A stretch of DNA of 64,000 nt. Source: Gracilibacillus suaedae (GTDB lineage: Bacteria > Bacillota > Bacilli > Bacillales > Amphibacillaceae). Numbering within the stretch: position 1 is the first letter of the stretch; each line of letters begins with the position of its first letter. The notes beneath the pieces were generated by a model. It worked only from the letters and a program-made list of their open reading frames with translations. It was not told where the DNA came from and made no database searches. The stretch is from assembly GCF_017599345.1 (NCBI RefSeq), contig NZ_JAGFVL010000012.1, forward strand, positions 1 through 64,000. The letters are read 5' to 3'. Positions 37,210-46,372 of the stretch are shown here, one piece after another. The translations under genes were made by a program, and so were the position numbers.

Positions 37210-38543
37210 CTTCCGTTTCTTTGTTGATCCAATAGTTCTCGCTCTACTGGATTGTTTTTAAACATTCGTGTTAAGACAATAACACTCGCTAACCCGAGTA
37301 CGATATATAGTCCAATAAAGAGAAAAAGCATTAAATCGACATGATTACTTGTCGTAGCAGCATTTTCTGTTCGTAAGATACCACGTAATACCCATGGTTG
37401 TCTGCCAACTTCAGCTAACCACCACCCAGCTTCAATGGCGACCATTGATAATGGTCCTGTACTTACTATCAGCCATAGAAAAAATCTGTTCCTGACAAAT
37501 GTTCTATTTAAGGCATTACCAACAATGTAAAATAATGCGATTATCATTGTAATCATACCGATCATAACCATAATGTTAAATAAATAGTGGATGTAGAGTG
37601 GAGGGATCTCATCTTCTGCAAACTGGTCTAAGCCGATTACTTCTGCGTTTGGGTTGCCATGCGCAAGAATACTTAATGCATAAGGAACCTCTAGCGAGAA
37701 TTTAATCTCTTCTCCATTGGCTAAAAATCCGAACAATGTCAATGATGCCTGTTCCTCTGTTTCAAAGTGCCACTCCATTGCTGCTAACTTTTCTGGTTGG
37801 TATTCCGCGAGGTACTTACCAGCAAAATCTCCAATAACAGCTGAAGCTATGGAGAATACTAGTCCAACTTTCAGTGTCAGTAAAAGAGCTTTTTTGTGGT
37901 AGATATGGTTAGAGCCTCTTAGCATACGGAAGGCGCCAATTGCCGCTAACACAAAAGCAGACGTCATGTATGCTGTTGCTACAACATGGGCAACTTTAGT
38001 CGGCATTGCTGGGTTAAACATGGCAACAAGCGGTTCAACGTTAATAAGTTCACCATTCATTAGTTCAAATCCTTGTGGTGCATTCATAAAGGCATTGACC
38101 ATCGTAATAAAAACGGCAGAAAACGAAGCACCTATTGCTACAGGAACTAACAGTAACATATGCTTCCGTTGGTCACGAAACCTGTCCCACGTATACAAGT
38201 AAATTCCAAGAAAAATAGCTTCAAAGAAGAAGGCGAATGTTTCCATAAACAAAGGGAGTGCTATTGCCTGTCCAGCTAACTCCATAAAGGTAGGCCAAAG
38301 TAAGTTAAGTTGTAAACCAATTGCTGTCCCTGTGACGACTCCAACAGCAACGGTGATGACGAAACCTCTCGTCCATCTTCTAGCTAATAAAATGTAGTGC
38401 TCATCCTGTTTCTTTATGCCAAGCCACTGTGCGATAAATATAAGAAACGGAATCCCTACACCAATCGTTGCATATATAATGTGGAATGAAAGTGTTAATT
38501 CAGTTAATAGTCTACTGAAAAAGACAGCTTGTTCACTTTCCAT
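37206..38543 (-). CDS. cydA: Cytochrome bd quinol oxidase subunit I (YthA type, short Q-loop)
   Basis: The 445-aa catalytic subunit carries haems b558, b595 and d. Visible: His21 in LTLSFHIIYATIGVGIP (haem b595/d ligand), VVTGTAIGLQLNLLWPTF, HVVATAYMTSAFV (second His), a short periplasmic Q-loop (about 245-270), and WWLAEVGRQPWVLRGILRT, the GRQPW signature. The short Q-loop and length place it with the Bacillus/Geobacillus YthA-like oxidases. RBS GAGGGAG lies 6 nt before the ATG, immediately after the stop of a 31-aa ORF. Confidence 0.94.
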   Translation of the reverse strand: MESEQAVFFSRLLTELTLSFHIIYATIGVGIPFLIFIAQWLGIKKQDEHYILLARRWTRGFVITVAVGVVTGTAIGLQLNLLWPTFMELAGQAIALPLFMETFAFFFEAIFLGIYLYTWDRFRDQRKHMLLLVPVAIGASFSAVFITMVNAFMNAPQGFELMNGELINVEPLVAMFNPAMPTKVAHVVATAYMTSAFVLAAIGAFRMLRGSNHIYHKKALLLTLKVGLVFSIASAVIGDFAGKYLAEYQPEKLAAMEWHFETEEQASLTLFGFLANGEEIKFSLEVPYALSILAHGNPNAEVIGLDQFAEDEIPPLYIHYLFNIMVMIGMITMIIALFYIVGNALNRTFVRNRFFLWLIVSTGPLSMVAIEAGWWLAEVGRQPWVLRGILRTENAATTSNHVDLMLFLFIGLYIVLGLASVIVLTRMFKNNPVERELLDQQRNGR

Positions 38544-38555
38544 AGTTACTCCCTC

Positions 38556-38651
38556 TCATCCTGAAAAAATACGTCCTAGTATTGATAAACCAATCACAAA
38601 TGCAACAAAAAAAGCTAAAATGATTAACCAGCGTTCCTGTTTCTTATACAT
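38556..38651 (-). CDS. 31-aa membrane peptide at the head of the cytochrome bd operon
   Basis: The ORF encodes MYKKQERWLIILAFFVAFV followed by IGLSILGRIFSG: a short polar start and a single TM helix ending GRIFSG. CGGAGGAT lies 7-8 nt before the ATG. Its stop codon is 12 nt before cydA, with the cydA RBS directly after it. It is too short for most gene finders. I do not recognise the family. It may be an additional bd-oxidase subunit, an assembly factor, or a leader peptide coupling translation to cydA. Confidence 0.65.
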   Translation of the reverse strand: MYKKQERWLIILAFFVAFVIGLSILGRIFSG

Positions 38652-38792
38652 GCCTAGTATCCTCCGATTAGCGATAAGCTATTGGTAGTGTATAACTCCA
38701 TAGAGAAGAATATACCTTTTTACATAAATTAAATACAAAAATGTGAATGATTGTTCAAAGTTCTACATATGAAATGATGAGGAGGGATTTAA

Positions 38793-39248
38793 ATGCCAAA
38801 TGGAACACATTTTGTCCAGTTGGATTTGCCGATTGAGAAGGTTTGGGAGTTTGTCAGCGATATAAACCGGTGGGCACCGTTAGCCCCGGGGTATATCGAC
38901 CACAAGATTATTGATGACCATCATTCGACGTGGCATTTTAAAGGTGATGTTGGTAAGTTGCAAAAGAAGATAGGGCTCAAAGTAAACATAATAGAATGGG
39001 TGGCACCAACCAGTGTCAGGTTTAAGTTAGAGGGAATAAGTGAAAACTTAGAGGGAAGTGGTTATTTTCAAGCGCAGAAAATTACTGCTGAAAGAACGAA
39101 TGTCACTGGGTGTTTATCTATATCCGCTGGTGGTATGATGGCACCGATGATAAATAGTATATTAAAGTCGGTCGTACCAAAGACAACGATTGAATTTACA
39201 GAGTCTGTTGCAAACAGATTGATGAAAGAACAAGCTGTTTCAAAATAG
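38793..39248 (+). CDS. SRPBCC/CoxG-family protein
   Basis: 151 aa with the START/SRPBCC fold as in CoxG: FVQLDLPIEKVWEFVSDINRWAPLAPG at the N-terminus, a beta-rich middle (STWHFKGDVGKLQKKI), and SISAGGMMAPMINSILKSVVPKTTIEFTES, the usual CoxG C-terminal helix. No CO-dehydrogenase genes are nearby, so the CoxG name says only fold. It probably binds a hydrophobic ligand. RBS GAGGAGGGA precedes the ATG. Confidence 0.8.
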   Translation: MPNGTHFVQLDLPIEKVWEFVSDINRWAPLAPGYIDHKIIDDHHSTWHFKGDVGKLQKKIGLKVNIIEWVAPTSVRFKLEGISENLEGSGYFQAQKITAERTNVTGCLSISAGGMMAPMINSILKSVVPKTTIEFTESVANRLMKEQAVSK

Positions 39249-39361
39249 CTACATATCCCTTTTCCATCCATTGGATAAGGGATTTACTTGTTTTTTTGGA
39301 GGATGTATATTATATTATGTAATTTAGGGATAGTTTTTTCATAGGGAAGGAGTGGAACATC

Positions 39362-40786
39362 ATGGACAAACTAGAATGGATAGCTTCCAAAATAGTCGAA
39401 TGGGGTAACCTGATTCTATGGGATTACGTATTAATTTACTTATTGATAGGTGCAGGTTTATTTTTTACACTTCGATCTAATTTTGTTCAATTTCGCTTAT
39501 TCGGAGATATGTTTAAAGTTATTTCAGAAGAAGCAGTCGAGCAAAGCGGTAAAAAAGGAACCAATGCCTTCCAAGCATTCAGTATTACGATCGCATCAAG
39601 AGTTGGGACAGGTAACCTAGCTGGTGTAGCGTTAGCCGTTGCAATTGGTGGACCTGGTGCAGTGTTCTGGATGTGGGTGATCGCATTAATTGGAATGGCA
39701 ACTGCATTTATCGAGAGTACACTTGCCCAAGTTTATAAAGTTCCAGATAAAGATGGTTTCAGAGGCGGACCGGCTTATTATATGGAAAAAGCTTTAGGAC
39801 AGAAATGGATGGGGATTTTATTTTCGATTTTGATAACCATTACATTTGGCTTTATTTTTAATGCTGTACAAGCCAATACGATTTCAGCTGCAGTAGAACA
39901 AGCGTTTAATGTTGATAAGGTGTGGACAGGTATTATACTCGTTGTATTAGCGGGATTAATTATTTTTGGTGGTATTAAACGTATTGCTTCTGTTGCAGGA
40001 GTGATTGTACCTATTATGGCAGTAATATATATGGCTGTTGCACTTTATGTGGTATTCACCAATATTACAGCGATTCCAGATGTGTTTATGATGATCATTA
40101 AGAATGCATTTGGATTAGAAGAAGTATTTGGTGGTGGAGCTGGTGCAGCAATGATGTATGGTATTCGTCGCGGACTCTTTTCCAATGAAGGTGGTATGGG
40201 TAGTGCGCCTAACGCAGCTGCAACTGCAGGAGTCAATCACCCGGTTAAACAAGGACTTGTACAATCACTGGCAGTATTTTTTGATACGATTGTCATTTGT
40301 AGTTTAACAGCCTTTATTATCATTCTCTATGATAATTTTCATCAAGCATCAGAAGATGGTATTCAGTTGACACAGGTTGCCTTAAGTGCACATGTAGGGG
40401 ATTGGGCATCGATTTTCTTAGCGATCACGATCTTCTTCTTTGCCTTTAGTTCTGTAATTGGTAACTATTATTATGGTGAGACGAATGTCAGTTTCTTAAA
40501 TCCAAAGGGAATATGGGTTAACGTTTATCGTGTTGTCGTTTTAGGGATGGTCATGTTCGGTTCATTGGCATCTATCCAGATTGTTTGGGATATGGCAGAC
40601 CTCTTTATGGCAATGATGGCTGTAGTCAACTTAATTGCAATTTTATTATTAAGTAAAATTGCAATAGATGTACTGCAAGATTATGTGAAACAGAGAAAAC
40701 AAGGAACAGATCCAAAATTCCACTACAAGAATATAAAAGGTTTAAAAAACATTTCTTGGTGGGGAGCACAAGAAGAGAAAAAATAA
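39362..40786 (+). CDS. Alanine/glycine:cation symporter (AGCS family)
   Basis: A Na+ (or H+)-coupled importer of alanine/glycine in the cytoplasmic membrane. The 474-aa product has about 11 TM helices. Family signatures are ASRVGTGNLAGVALAVAIGGPGAVFWMW, FRGGPAYYMEKALG, RRGLFSNEGGMGSAPNAAATA and VIGNYYYGE. Length matches AlsT/DagA/YrbD-type transporters. RBS GAAGGAG lies 10 nt upstream. A single-gene unit closed by a terminator. Glutamine or other small amino acids are possible substrates. Confidence 0.92.
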   Translation: MDKLEWIASKIVEWGNLILWDYVLIYLLIGAGLFFTLRSNFVQFRLFGDMFKVISEEAVEQSGKKGTNAFQAFSITIASRVGTGNLAGVALAVAIGGPGAVFWMWVIALIGMATAFIESTLAQVYKVPDKDGFRGGPAYYMEKALGQKWMGILFSILITITFGFIFNAVQANTISAAVEQAFNVDKVWTGIILVVLAGLIIFGGIKRIASVAGVIVPIMAVIYMAVALYVVFTNITAIPDVFMMIIKNAFGLEEVFGGGAGAAMMYGIRRGLFSNEGGMGSAPNAAATAGVNHPVKQGLVQSLAVFFDTIVICSLTAFIIILYDNFHQASEDGIQLTQVALSAHVGDWASIFLAITIFFFAFSSVIGNYYYGETNVSFLNPKGIWVNVYRVVVLGMVMFGSLASIQIVWDMADLFMAMMAVVNLIAILLLSKIAIDVLQDYVKQRKQGTDPKFHYKNIKGLKNISWWGAQEEKK

Positions 40787-40812
40787 TATTAAAAACATAT
40801 TTTTAGCCTGAT

Positions 40813-40873
40813 AAGCAGTTCGACTTAAGAGTACAACGAATTCAAGTGTACTCCTAAATCGACTGCTTTTTTT
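40813..40873 (+). terminator. Terminator after the AGCS symporter gene
   Basis: AAGCAGTTCGA..TTAAGAGTACA and TGTACTCCTAAATCGACTGCTTTTTTT form a long imperfect stem with a strong T-run. Confidence 0.8.
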
Positions 40874-40950
40874 ATAAGACCAGAAAGTATAAAATCAGCG
40901 CAATGACCGTGTTAATCGAAGTAGTTATCTTGAAATGTTTGATGTATATT

Positions 40951-41060
40951 TGCAACGCTCCGACTAATTACTTCGCTTTCCACGGCATGGCCTCAACTAA
41001 CTTTGCAAAGTGGATTTTCGGCTCGTGCTATTCCCGCAGGAGTCTCCGTAATGAGTCCCC
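40951..41060 (-). repeat. Bacillales intergenic repeat (GACTCCTGCGGGAA type)
   Basis: On the minus strand it reads GGAGACTCCTGCGGGAATAG, CACGAGCCGAAAATCCACTT, then GAGGCCATGCCGTGGAAAGC and GAAGTAATTAGTCGGAGCG. I recognise this layout as a dispersed non-coding repeat common in Bacillaceae genomes. It is non-coding and decayed here. Confidence 0.6.
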
Positions 41061-41128
41061 GCTATGAAGAGGTGTAACAACTCTTGTCATAAGTAATAGG
41101 TTGACTTTTTACAATGGACAAAGTGAAA

Positions 41129-41231
41129 ATTGCTACTTGTCATTATAAAAGCAACCGTATTATTTCATGCTAGCGTTGTAGAGCAGATCTTAAATTAGCC
41201 TTTAATAAAGGACCGGTGGGTTTTGCTCGTT
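41129..41231 (+). repeat. Structured intergenic repeat, family B copy 3 (shortened)
   Basis: ATTGCTACTTGTCATTATAAAAG aligns with the family B head after a small deletion (read as two pieces), TATTTCATGCTAGCG with GCAGATCT matches copy 2, and AGGACCGGTGGGTTTTGC resembles the terminator end of copy 1 (GGACCGGCGGGTTTGCC). No gene lies between 40787 and 41428. Confidence 0.5.
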
Positions 41232-41428
41232 TTGCGTATTGTTTGTAGTTGAATATAACTTGTAAATACTTTGTTTAAATAATGTGAATAATCTTAATTA
41301 TATGTGAAAAGATAGTAAATTTGTCCAAAACTTCCATGGTTTATGATTTAATGTGACTAGCTTCAGGTAGAAGATACAACTCAGTTTAAAAATGGAAAAA
41401 CTACTTACGAATCATGGAGGGAAATATC

Positions 41429-42457
41429 ATGCAAAAAAAATGGTTTCTTGGTGTTGTGTTCCTTGTAGTTACTGTAATGTTAGTAGCTTGTTCGGAAAAT
41501 GCAGAAGGGGAGGAAACAGGTTCGGATGATGTCATTGATATTGTCTGGTATCCAAATGAATCTGGTAATGATTTAAAAACAGCACGTGATGCAATTGGTG
41601 ATGCAATTGCTGAAGCAACTGGTAAAGAAGTAGAACATCATTTAACGACTGATTATGCAATTGCGATTGAAACGATTGTTAATAATAATGCAGACGTTGC
41701 ATTTATGGGGGCGCAAGGTTATATCGAGGCTAGTGATCAGAACGAAGCTATTCAGCCAATTGTTGTATCTACTGGTCCGTCCGGTACTTTAGATGATGCC
41801 ATGTATCACAGCTGGCTGGCGGTGAAAGTTGAAGATCAAGATGACTACAAAGTGGATGGAGAGTTTTCATTAGATACTCTTGAAGACACAAGATTTTCTT
41901 TTGTCTCTAACAGCTCAACTTCTGGGTTTGTTGTGCCTTCTTCTACGATAATAGGGCATTTCGCTGACAAGGATTTAACAGAGGAAGATTTAATGGAAGG
42001 CGGACCACTTTTCTCACAAGTCTTGTTTGGGGGTTCTCATCAAGGTTCAGCTGTCAACCTATTAAATGATAGTGCGGATGTTGCAGCGTTTTGTGATTCT
42101 TGTGTAAACAATTATGTGGAAGTTGCCGAAGGTGAAGAAAATACAGTCGGTAGTGTATATCGAGTTAAAGACGACGCGGCAGAACCATTTAATACCGTGA
42201 CTGGTAGTGAGTTTATGTTAATGAGTGTTACACCAGTATTAAATGCACCATTTGTTGCTAATATGGATGCATTGGGACAAGAAGATTATGATCTCATTCA
42301 AGAAGTATTTGCCTCTGATGAAATGGCAAATAATGAGGATATCTTTGTACCAGAAGATTCTGACGCATCTGGCTTATTCTCTAAATCAGATCAAGAAAGG
42401 TTTGTTCCGGTAGAGGACGAGTGGTTCAATCCAATTCGTGAACTTTCTCAAAATTAA
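41429..42457 (+). CDS. phnD: Phosphonate/phosphate-type ABC transporter substrate-binding lipoprotein
   Basis: 342-aa PhnD/PtxB-family solute receptor. Signal with lipobox LVAC (Cys about 21), then DDVIDIVWYPNESGNDL and the ligand-loop regions NNADVAFMGAQGYIEA, FVSNSSTSGFVVPSS and VLFGGSHQGSAVNLLNDSADVAAFCDSC. The protein is strongly acidic. I chose ATG 41429 (GGAGGGA 7-8 nt upstream). It heads a phnDCEE operon. No C-P lyase or phosphonatase gene is nearby, so phosphonate, phosphite or phosphate remain possible ligands. Confidence 0.88.
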   Translation: MQKKWFLGVVFLVVTVMLVACSENAEGEETGSDDVIDIVWYPNESGNDLKTARDAIGDAIAEATGKEVEHHLTTDYAIAIETIVNNNADVAFMGAQGYIEASDQNEAIQPIVVSTGPSGTLDDAMYHSWLAVKVEDQDDYKVDGEFSLDTLEDTRFSFVSNSSTSGFVVPSSTIIGHFADKDLTEEDLMEGGPLFSQVLFGGSHQGSAVNLLNDSADVAAFCDSCVNNYVEVAEGEENTVGSVYRVKDDAAEPFNTVTGSEFMLMSVTPVLNAPFVANMDALGQEDYDLIQEVFASDEMANNEDIFVPEDSDASGLFSKSDQERFVPVEDEWFNPIRELSQN

Positions 42458-42534
42458 TAAAAAGCCCAAGAGGGGTATGCATGAGTAATGCATACTCCAT
42501 ATTTTCTAAATAAAATGAAAAAGGAGTTTGTTCC

Positions 42535-43299
42535 ATGTCATTACTTAAAGTGGAAGGACTAAGTAAGTTTTATGATGGGGAAACCAAAGTCTTAAAGGAT
42601 GTTAATTTTGAGGTGCAAGCCGGAGAATTCTTATCGATTATTGGCCCTTCTGGTGCAGGAAAGTCAACCTTGCTTCGCTGTATAAATCGCTTAGTGGAGA
42701 TTAATGAAGGGAAAGTCATGTTTAATGGGTTAGATGTAGGTGCAATGAAAAAGAAGGAATTGCGAAAGTTGCGTACGAATATCGGAATGATTTTTCAGCA
42801 TTATAATCTTGTGCCACGTTTAACAGTGATAGAAAACATACTCCACGGTCGTTTCGGTTATAAATCAACGATCCAAGGTGTACTTGGTAGATTTACAGAA
42901 CAAGAAAAGGAACAGGCTTTTTATCTATTAGAGAAGCTTGGGATTTCAGAGCATGCATACAAACGCTGTGACCAATTAAGCGGTGGTCAGCAACAGCGTG
43001 TCGGAATATGTCGTGCGCTTATTCAGGAGCCGAAATTGATTCTTTGTGATGAGCCGATTGCCTCTTTAGATCCAAATTCCTCCAAAGTAATTATGGATTA
43101 TTTAAAATCGATTAGTACGGAAATGGGAATTACTTGTATTGTTAACCTCCATCAAGTGGAAGTAGCAAAGGAATATGCCAGTCGAATTATTGGCTTAAAA
43201 CAAGGTGAAATTGTTTTTGATGGTCCTAGTAAACTTCTTTATGGTGAGCAGATTGAAAATATTTATGGAATTGAATCAAGAGAATTAATAACGGTTTAA
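42535..43299 (+). CDS. phnC: Phosphonate-type ABC transporter ATP-binding protein
   Basis: 254-aa ABC ATPase: Walker A GPSGAGKS (37-44), Q-loop IFQHYNLVPRLTVIENI, signature LSGGQQQRVGICRAL, Walker B LILCDEPIASLDP, H-loop NLHQVEVAKEYA. Energises import with the two PhnE permeases. RBS AAAGGAG precedes the ATG. Confidence 0.93.
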   Translation: MSLLKVEGLSKFYDGETKVLKDVNFEVQAGEFLSIIGPSGAGKSTLLRCINRLVEINEGKVMFNGLDVGAMKKKELRKLRTNIGMIFQHYNLVPRLTVIENILHGRFGYKSTIQGVLGRFTEQEKEQAFYLLEKLGISEHAYKRCDQLSGGQQQRVGICRALIQEPKLILCDEPIASLDPNSSKVIMDYLKSISTEMGITCIVNLHQVEVAKEYASRIIGLKQGEIVFDGPSKLLYGEQIENIYGIESRELITV

Positions 43300-43312
43300 G
43301 GGAGTAGATAAC

Positions 43313-44098
43313 ATGGACGCAAAGCAAATGCGCAAGAATAAATGGCAAACAACGATCTTTTTAATTCTCATCATTATGATCACCTATTTATCTTCTTTCA
43401 TAACGAAGTTTAATTTAATCGAAAGCATTGCAACGATACCAGCTGCGTTTAGTTGGATATTCTCTAATCTCTTAATCACCCAGGAGTCTTTGGAAAAACT
43501 GCCTCAGATACTAGAAAAACTAGGGGAAACCATTTTTATGTCGATTGCTGCTACGACATTGGCGGCCATAGTATCACTTTTTCTAGCAATAATGGGATCA
43601 AAAACTACGAAAGTGAATCAAACATTTAGTGTTATCGCTAGATTTATCGCCTCGTTTTCAAGAAATATTCCGGTTGTTGCATGGTCACTAATCTTGCTAA
43701 TCTCGTTCGGACAAAATTCTGTAACCGGCTTTTTGGCTTTATTTGTTGCTACAGTGGGTTTCTTGACTAGGGCATTTATTGAATCGGTAGATGAAGCCAA
43801 TCAAAGTTCTGTTGAAGCACTTACTGCGACAGGTGCAACCTATTTTCATATGATTAGTAAAGCTGTTATTCCACAAAGCCTACCGCAGATGCTTAGCTGG
43901 ATTTTATTTATGATTGAGACTAATATTCGTAGTGCTACATTGGTTGGGATCTTGACAGGTACTGGTATTGGATACATGTTTGATCTTTATTATAAAAATA
44001 TGAATTATAACCTAGTTGCACTCATTACATTTACCATTATTATCGCCGTTATTGCCATTGAATTAGTATCTAATAAAATACGGAGGGTGATCTTATAA
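43313..44098 (+). CDS. phnE: Phosphonate-type ABC transporter permease PhnE (1)
   Basis: 261-aa, about six-TM BPD permease. It has the EAA-type motif around EALTATGATYFHMISKAVIPQSLPQML (about 165-195) that docks on PhnC. The stop shares one base with the next start (TAATG), so translation is coupled. It pairs with the second PhnE as a heterodimer. Confidence 0.9.
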   Translation: MDAKQMRKNKWQTTIFLILIIMITYLSSFITKFNLIESIATIPAAFSWIFSNLLITQESLEKLPQILEKLGETIFMSIAATTLAAIVSLFLAIMGSKTTKVNQTFSVIARFIASFSRNIPVVAWSLILLISFGQNSVTGFLALFVATVGFLTRAFIESVDEANQSSVEALTATGATYFHMISKAVIPQSLPQMLSWILFMIETNIRSATLVGILTGTGIGYMFDLYYKNMNYNLVALITFTIIIAVIAIELVSNKIRRVIL

Positions 44099-44964
44099 TG
44101 GAGATGGTGAAAGAACTCGATCCGGCTCTTATTAAGCGTAAGAGAAACGGTCAAATTAATATTAAATCTGGGAATAAAATGGATGCTGTCGTGAAATGGA
44201 CGATATGGGTGCTCACTGCGTTAACGATATTAGCTTTTTTCTTCTTTGATTATACAGGACTTCAGTTAGAACGTGCATTTACAGACACACTCCACAATAT
44301 TCGAGTGATGTTTTTGGAACCAGGGTTAAGTCATTTTAGCTGGGGCGAAGCGTTTTATCAAGTAGGAGTAACTCTTGGCTTAGGTGTGTTAGCAACGATT
44401 TTTGGTGCGATAATTGCCTTCTTTCTTGCCTTAATGGCAGCGGAAAATCTCTCCAAACCTTGGCTATCCAATACTGTTCGGGTTGTAGTAGCATTTATTC
44501 GTGCAGTGCCAACAGTACTATGGGTGTTAATTTTTGCTATTGCTGCTGGTCTTGGAAGTGAAGCAGCAGTACTTGGGATGTTGTTCCACTCCGTAGCTTA
44601 TTTGGTAAAAGCATTTTCTGAATCATTTGAGGAAGTGAATCCGGGGATAATTGAAGCGTTACGAGCAACAGGATCTAGTTGGTGGCATATTGTCATCAAT
44701 GGTGTCCTGCCATCCACTTTCACTTATTTATTGTCTTGGACGTTTTTACGTTTTGAGATAAACTTTTCTGTAGCAGTTGCAATGGGTGCGGCTGCCGGAG
44801 CAGGTGGTATTGGATTTGAACTGTTCATGGCCTCTGGTTTCTATTTTGATTTACGAGAAGTTGGTTTTATTACATATGCCATATTAATTATTGCTATTAT
44901 CTTAGAGGTTATTTCCACTCGTTTGAAAGAGCGTTATTTTCCTTCTTCGGTTAAAACGAGATAG
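44098..44964 (+). CDS. phnE: Phosphonate-type ABC transporter permease PhnE (2)
   Basis: 288 aa with a longer cytoplasmic N-terminus (about 1-35), then TM helices and the EAA-type loop EALRATGSSWWHIVINGVLPSTFTYLL. GGAGGG lies 9 nt before the start, inside phnE1. Last gene of the phnDCEE operon; a terminator follows. Confidence 0.9.
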   Translation: MEMVKELDPALIKRKRNGQINIKSGNKMDAVVKWTIWVLTALTILAFFFFDYTGLQLERAFTDTLHNIRVMFLEPGLSHFSWGEAFYQVGVTLGLGVLATIFGAIIAFFLALMAAENLSKPWLSNTVRVVVAFIRAVPTVLWVLIFAIAAGLGSEAAVLGMLFHSVAYLVKAFSESFEEVNPGIIEALRATGSSWWHIVINGVLPSTFTYLLSWTFLRFEINFSVAVAMGAAAGAGGIGFELFMASGFYFDLREVGFITYAILIIAIILEVISTRLKERYFPSSVKTR

Positions 44965-45010
44965 AGTTCAATAGCATTGATAAATGATTTTTGACTATTA
45001 ATATGTGAAT

Positions 45011-45047
45011 AAAAATCTCCCCATCTAATTTAGGTGGGGGTATTTTA
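45011..45047. terminator. Terminator between phnE and the sulfotransferase gene
   Basis: AAAATCTCCCCATCTAA and TTAGGTGGGGGTATTTT form an imperfect stem with A/T flanks. It serves both convergent genes. Confidence 0.7.
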
Positions 45048-45061
45048 CGTTTACAGAACAT

Positions 45062-45778
45062 TCAGGTATTGAATTGCTTGATCCATTTGTTTAATTCCTT
45101 TTGTGTATCTTTATCAAGAGAGTTCAACTTTTTAATGAAATGCTGCTTTGCCCATTCATATAGTTCTTTATCATGATGATTGACTTGTTCAATAGACTGA
45201 ATGATGTTTGGAGCAATGCTATCCATCTTCGGTCTGTTGTTTGTTTTATTTTTTCTATTAATAGATGCAAAATGCCAACCATAAATTTGATGCATACAAA
45301 ACAAAGATTCAAGATACATGTCTGTAAATCCTACTAAGTCAAAATGTTTGGTGATATGATGTTTCGCTTTTTCTAAATCATTGGGATCACCCCCGGATAC
45401 ATATCGTGTCGCGAGGTTAACCGTTCTATAACGAATATTACGAATATCGCTTTTGTTATATGGTTGGTTTTCTATGTTTTCATTTTGCATATATTCGACA
45501 AATTCTTGCAAGGTCATTTCATTAACTTTTTGATATAAGGCATCTCGTTGATAACTTCTTATATAATAATAAGTAGAAATAACACGATCAGCTGGATCTC
45601 TTAGAAACGTGAAAAAGCGAATTGGTTTTTGATATTGCTTGAAATACCTATTGTGCCAAACATGGATAGTATCTTGTTGTCTTTCGAATAAGTCCCACAA
45701 AGTCTTTCCACCTGTTTTCGGTATATGCAAAAAAACTGGGTTCTCAGGGTTCGTAGCTTCTTTATCAAAAATAATCAC
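45062..45778 (-). CDS. Sulfotransferase family 2-like protein
   Basis: 238 aa with the PAPS-binding 5'-phosphosulfate loop VFLHIPKTGGKTL (about 14-26) and the 3'-phosphate motif FLRDPADRVISTYYYIRS (about 58-75), as in heparan-sulfate 2-O-type and bacterial carbohydrate sulfotransferases. The acceptor is unknown; an envelope glycan or capsule is a guess. RBS GAAGAGAG precedes the ATG. It stands alone next to a decayed gene, which suggests an accessory locus. Confidence 0.82.
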   Translation of the reverse strand: MIIFDKEATNPENPVFLHIPKTGGKTLWDLFERQQDTIHVWHNRYFKQYQKPIRFFTFLRDPADRVISTYYYIRSYQRDALYQKVNEMTLQEFVEYMQNENIENQPYNKSDIRNIRYRTVNLATRYVSGGDPNDLEKAKHHITKHFDLVGFTDMYLESLFCMHQIYGWHFASINRKNKTNNRPKMDSIAPNIIQSIEQVNHHDKELYEWAKQHFIKKLNSLDKDTQKELNKWIKQFNT

Positions 45779-46024
45779 GCTCTCTTCAGCCTTTCTGTAT
45801 CATTCTTATCTATAAAATGATTACTGTATTATAAGCAGGTGACAGAATTATGTGTAGGTTATTAATAGGAACTGAGAGGCTTATTGGAAACTTTGCTTCA
45901 GTGGCATTTCAAATGAACTATCATTTTACAGTAACGTTCGATTTTTTGTGGAATAGATCCATAATGGTTGTAAAATTTCAGTTAACTAAAAGCAGGAATA
46001 TTTGCCCTTTTTGTCGAAATTATT

Positions 46025-46247
46025 TATGAAAGGCTCTTTTGGTTTACAGGGTATAGCCAGGAAGAGTTGGAAGGACAACTGGCATAATAAACAGGCTTTG
46101 CATCCATCTTTAAGGAAACTCTGAGTCTTCACGGACTTTCATTAAAGGTGTGATAGCGGTATTTGAGTAGAAGATCTTAAAAAAACAACCATGACGGTAG
46201 TTCACTATTTGGATAAGCTGATCGATGAGTTAACAAAGGAAAAGTGA
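46025..46247 (+). pseudogene. Decayed DUF2200-type gene
   Basis: Pieces in different frames match the C-terminal half of DUF2200 proteins: LFWFTGYSQEELEGQLA (frame at 46034-46084, then stop), TGFASIFKETLSLHG, RTFIKGVIAVFE (then stop) and HYLDKLIDELTKEK ending at 46247. At least two frameshifts and internal stops break the frame, and the N-terminal half is gone. The rest of 45779-46372 shows nothing else I recognise. Confidence 0.7.
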
Positions 46248-46372
46248 TGGGAAGATTCTCCGAAAATAGTTGTCTTGTGATTTTTTATAGTGAGAGATAT
46301 TATAGAACTACATATATAAGAAATTGATTAGTGCGATAATAGTAAATAAAAATATTCAAGGTAGGGTTTTCT

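Noticed and set aside
38743-38758. TGTGAATGATTGTTCA upstream of the cytochrome bd operon as a Rex or FNR site
   Set aside because: Spacing and half-sites do not fit TTGTGAA-N4-TTCACAA or TGTGA-N6-TCACA.
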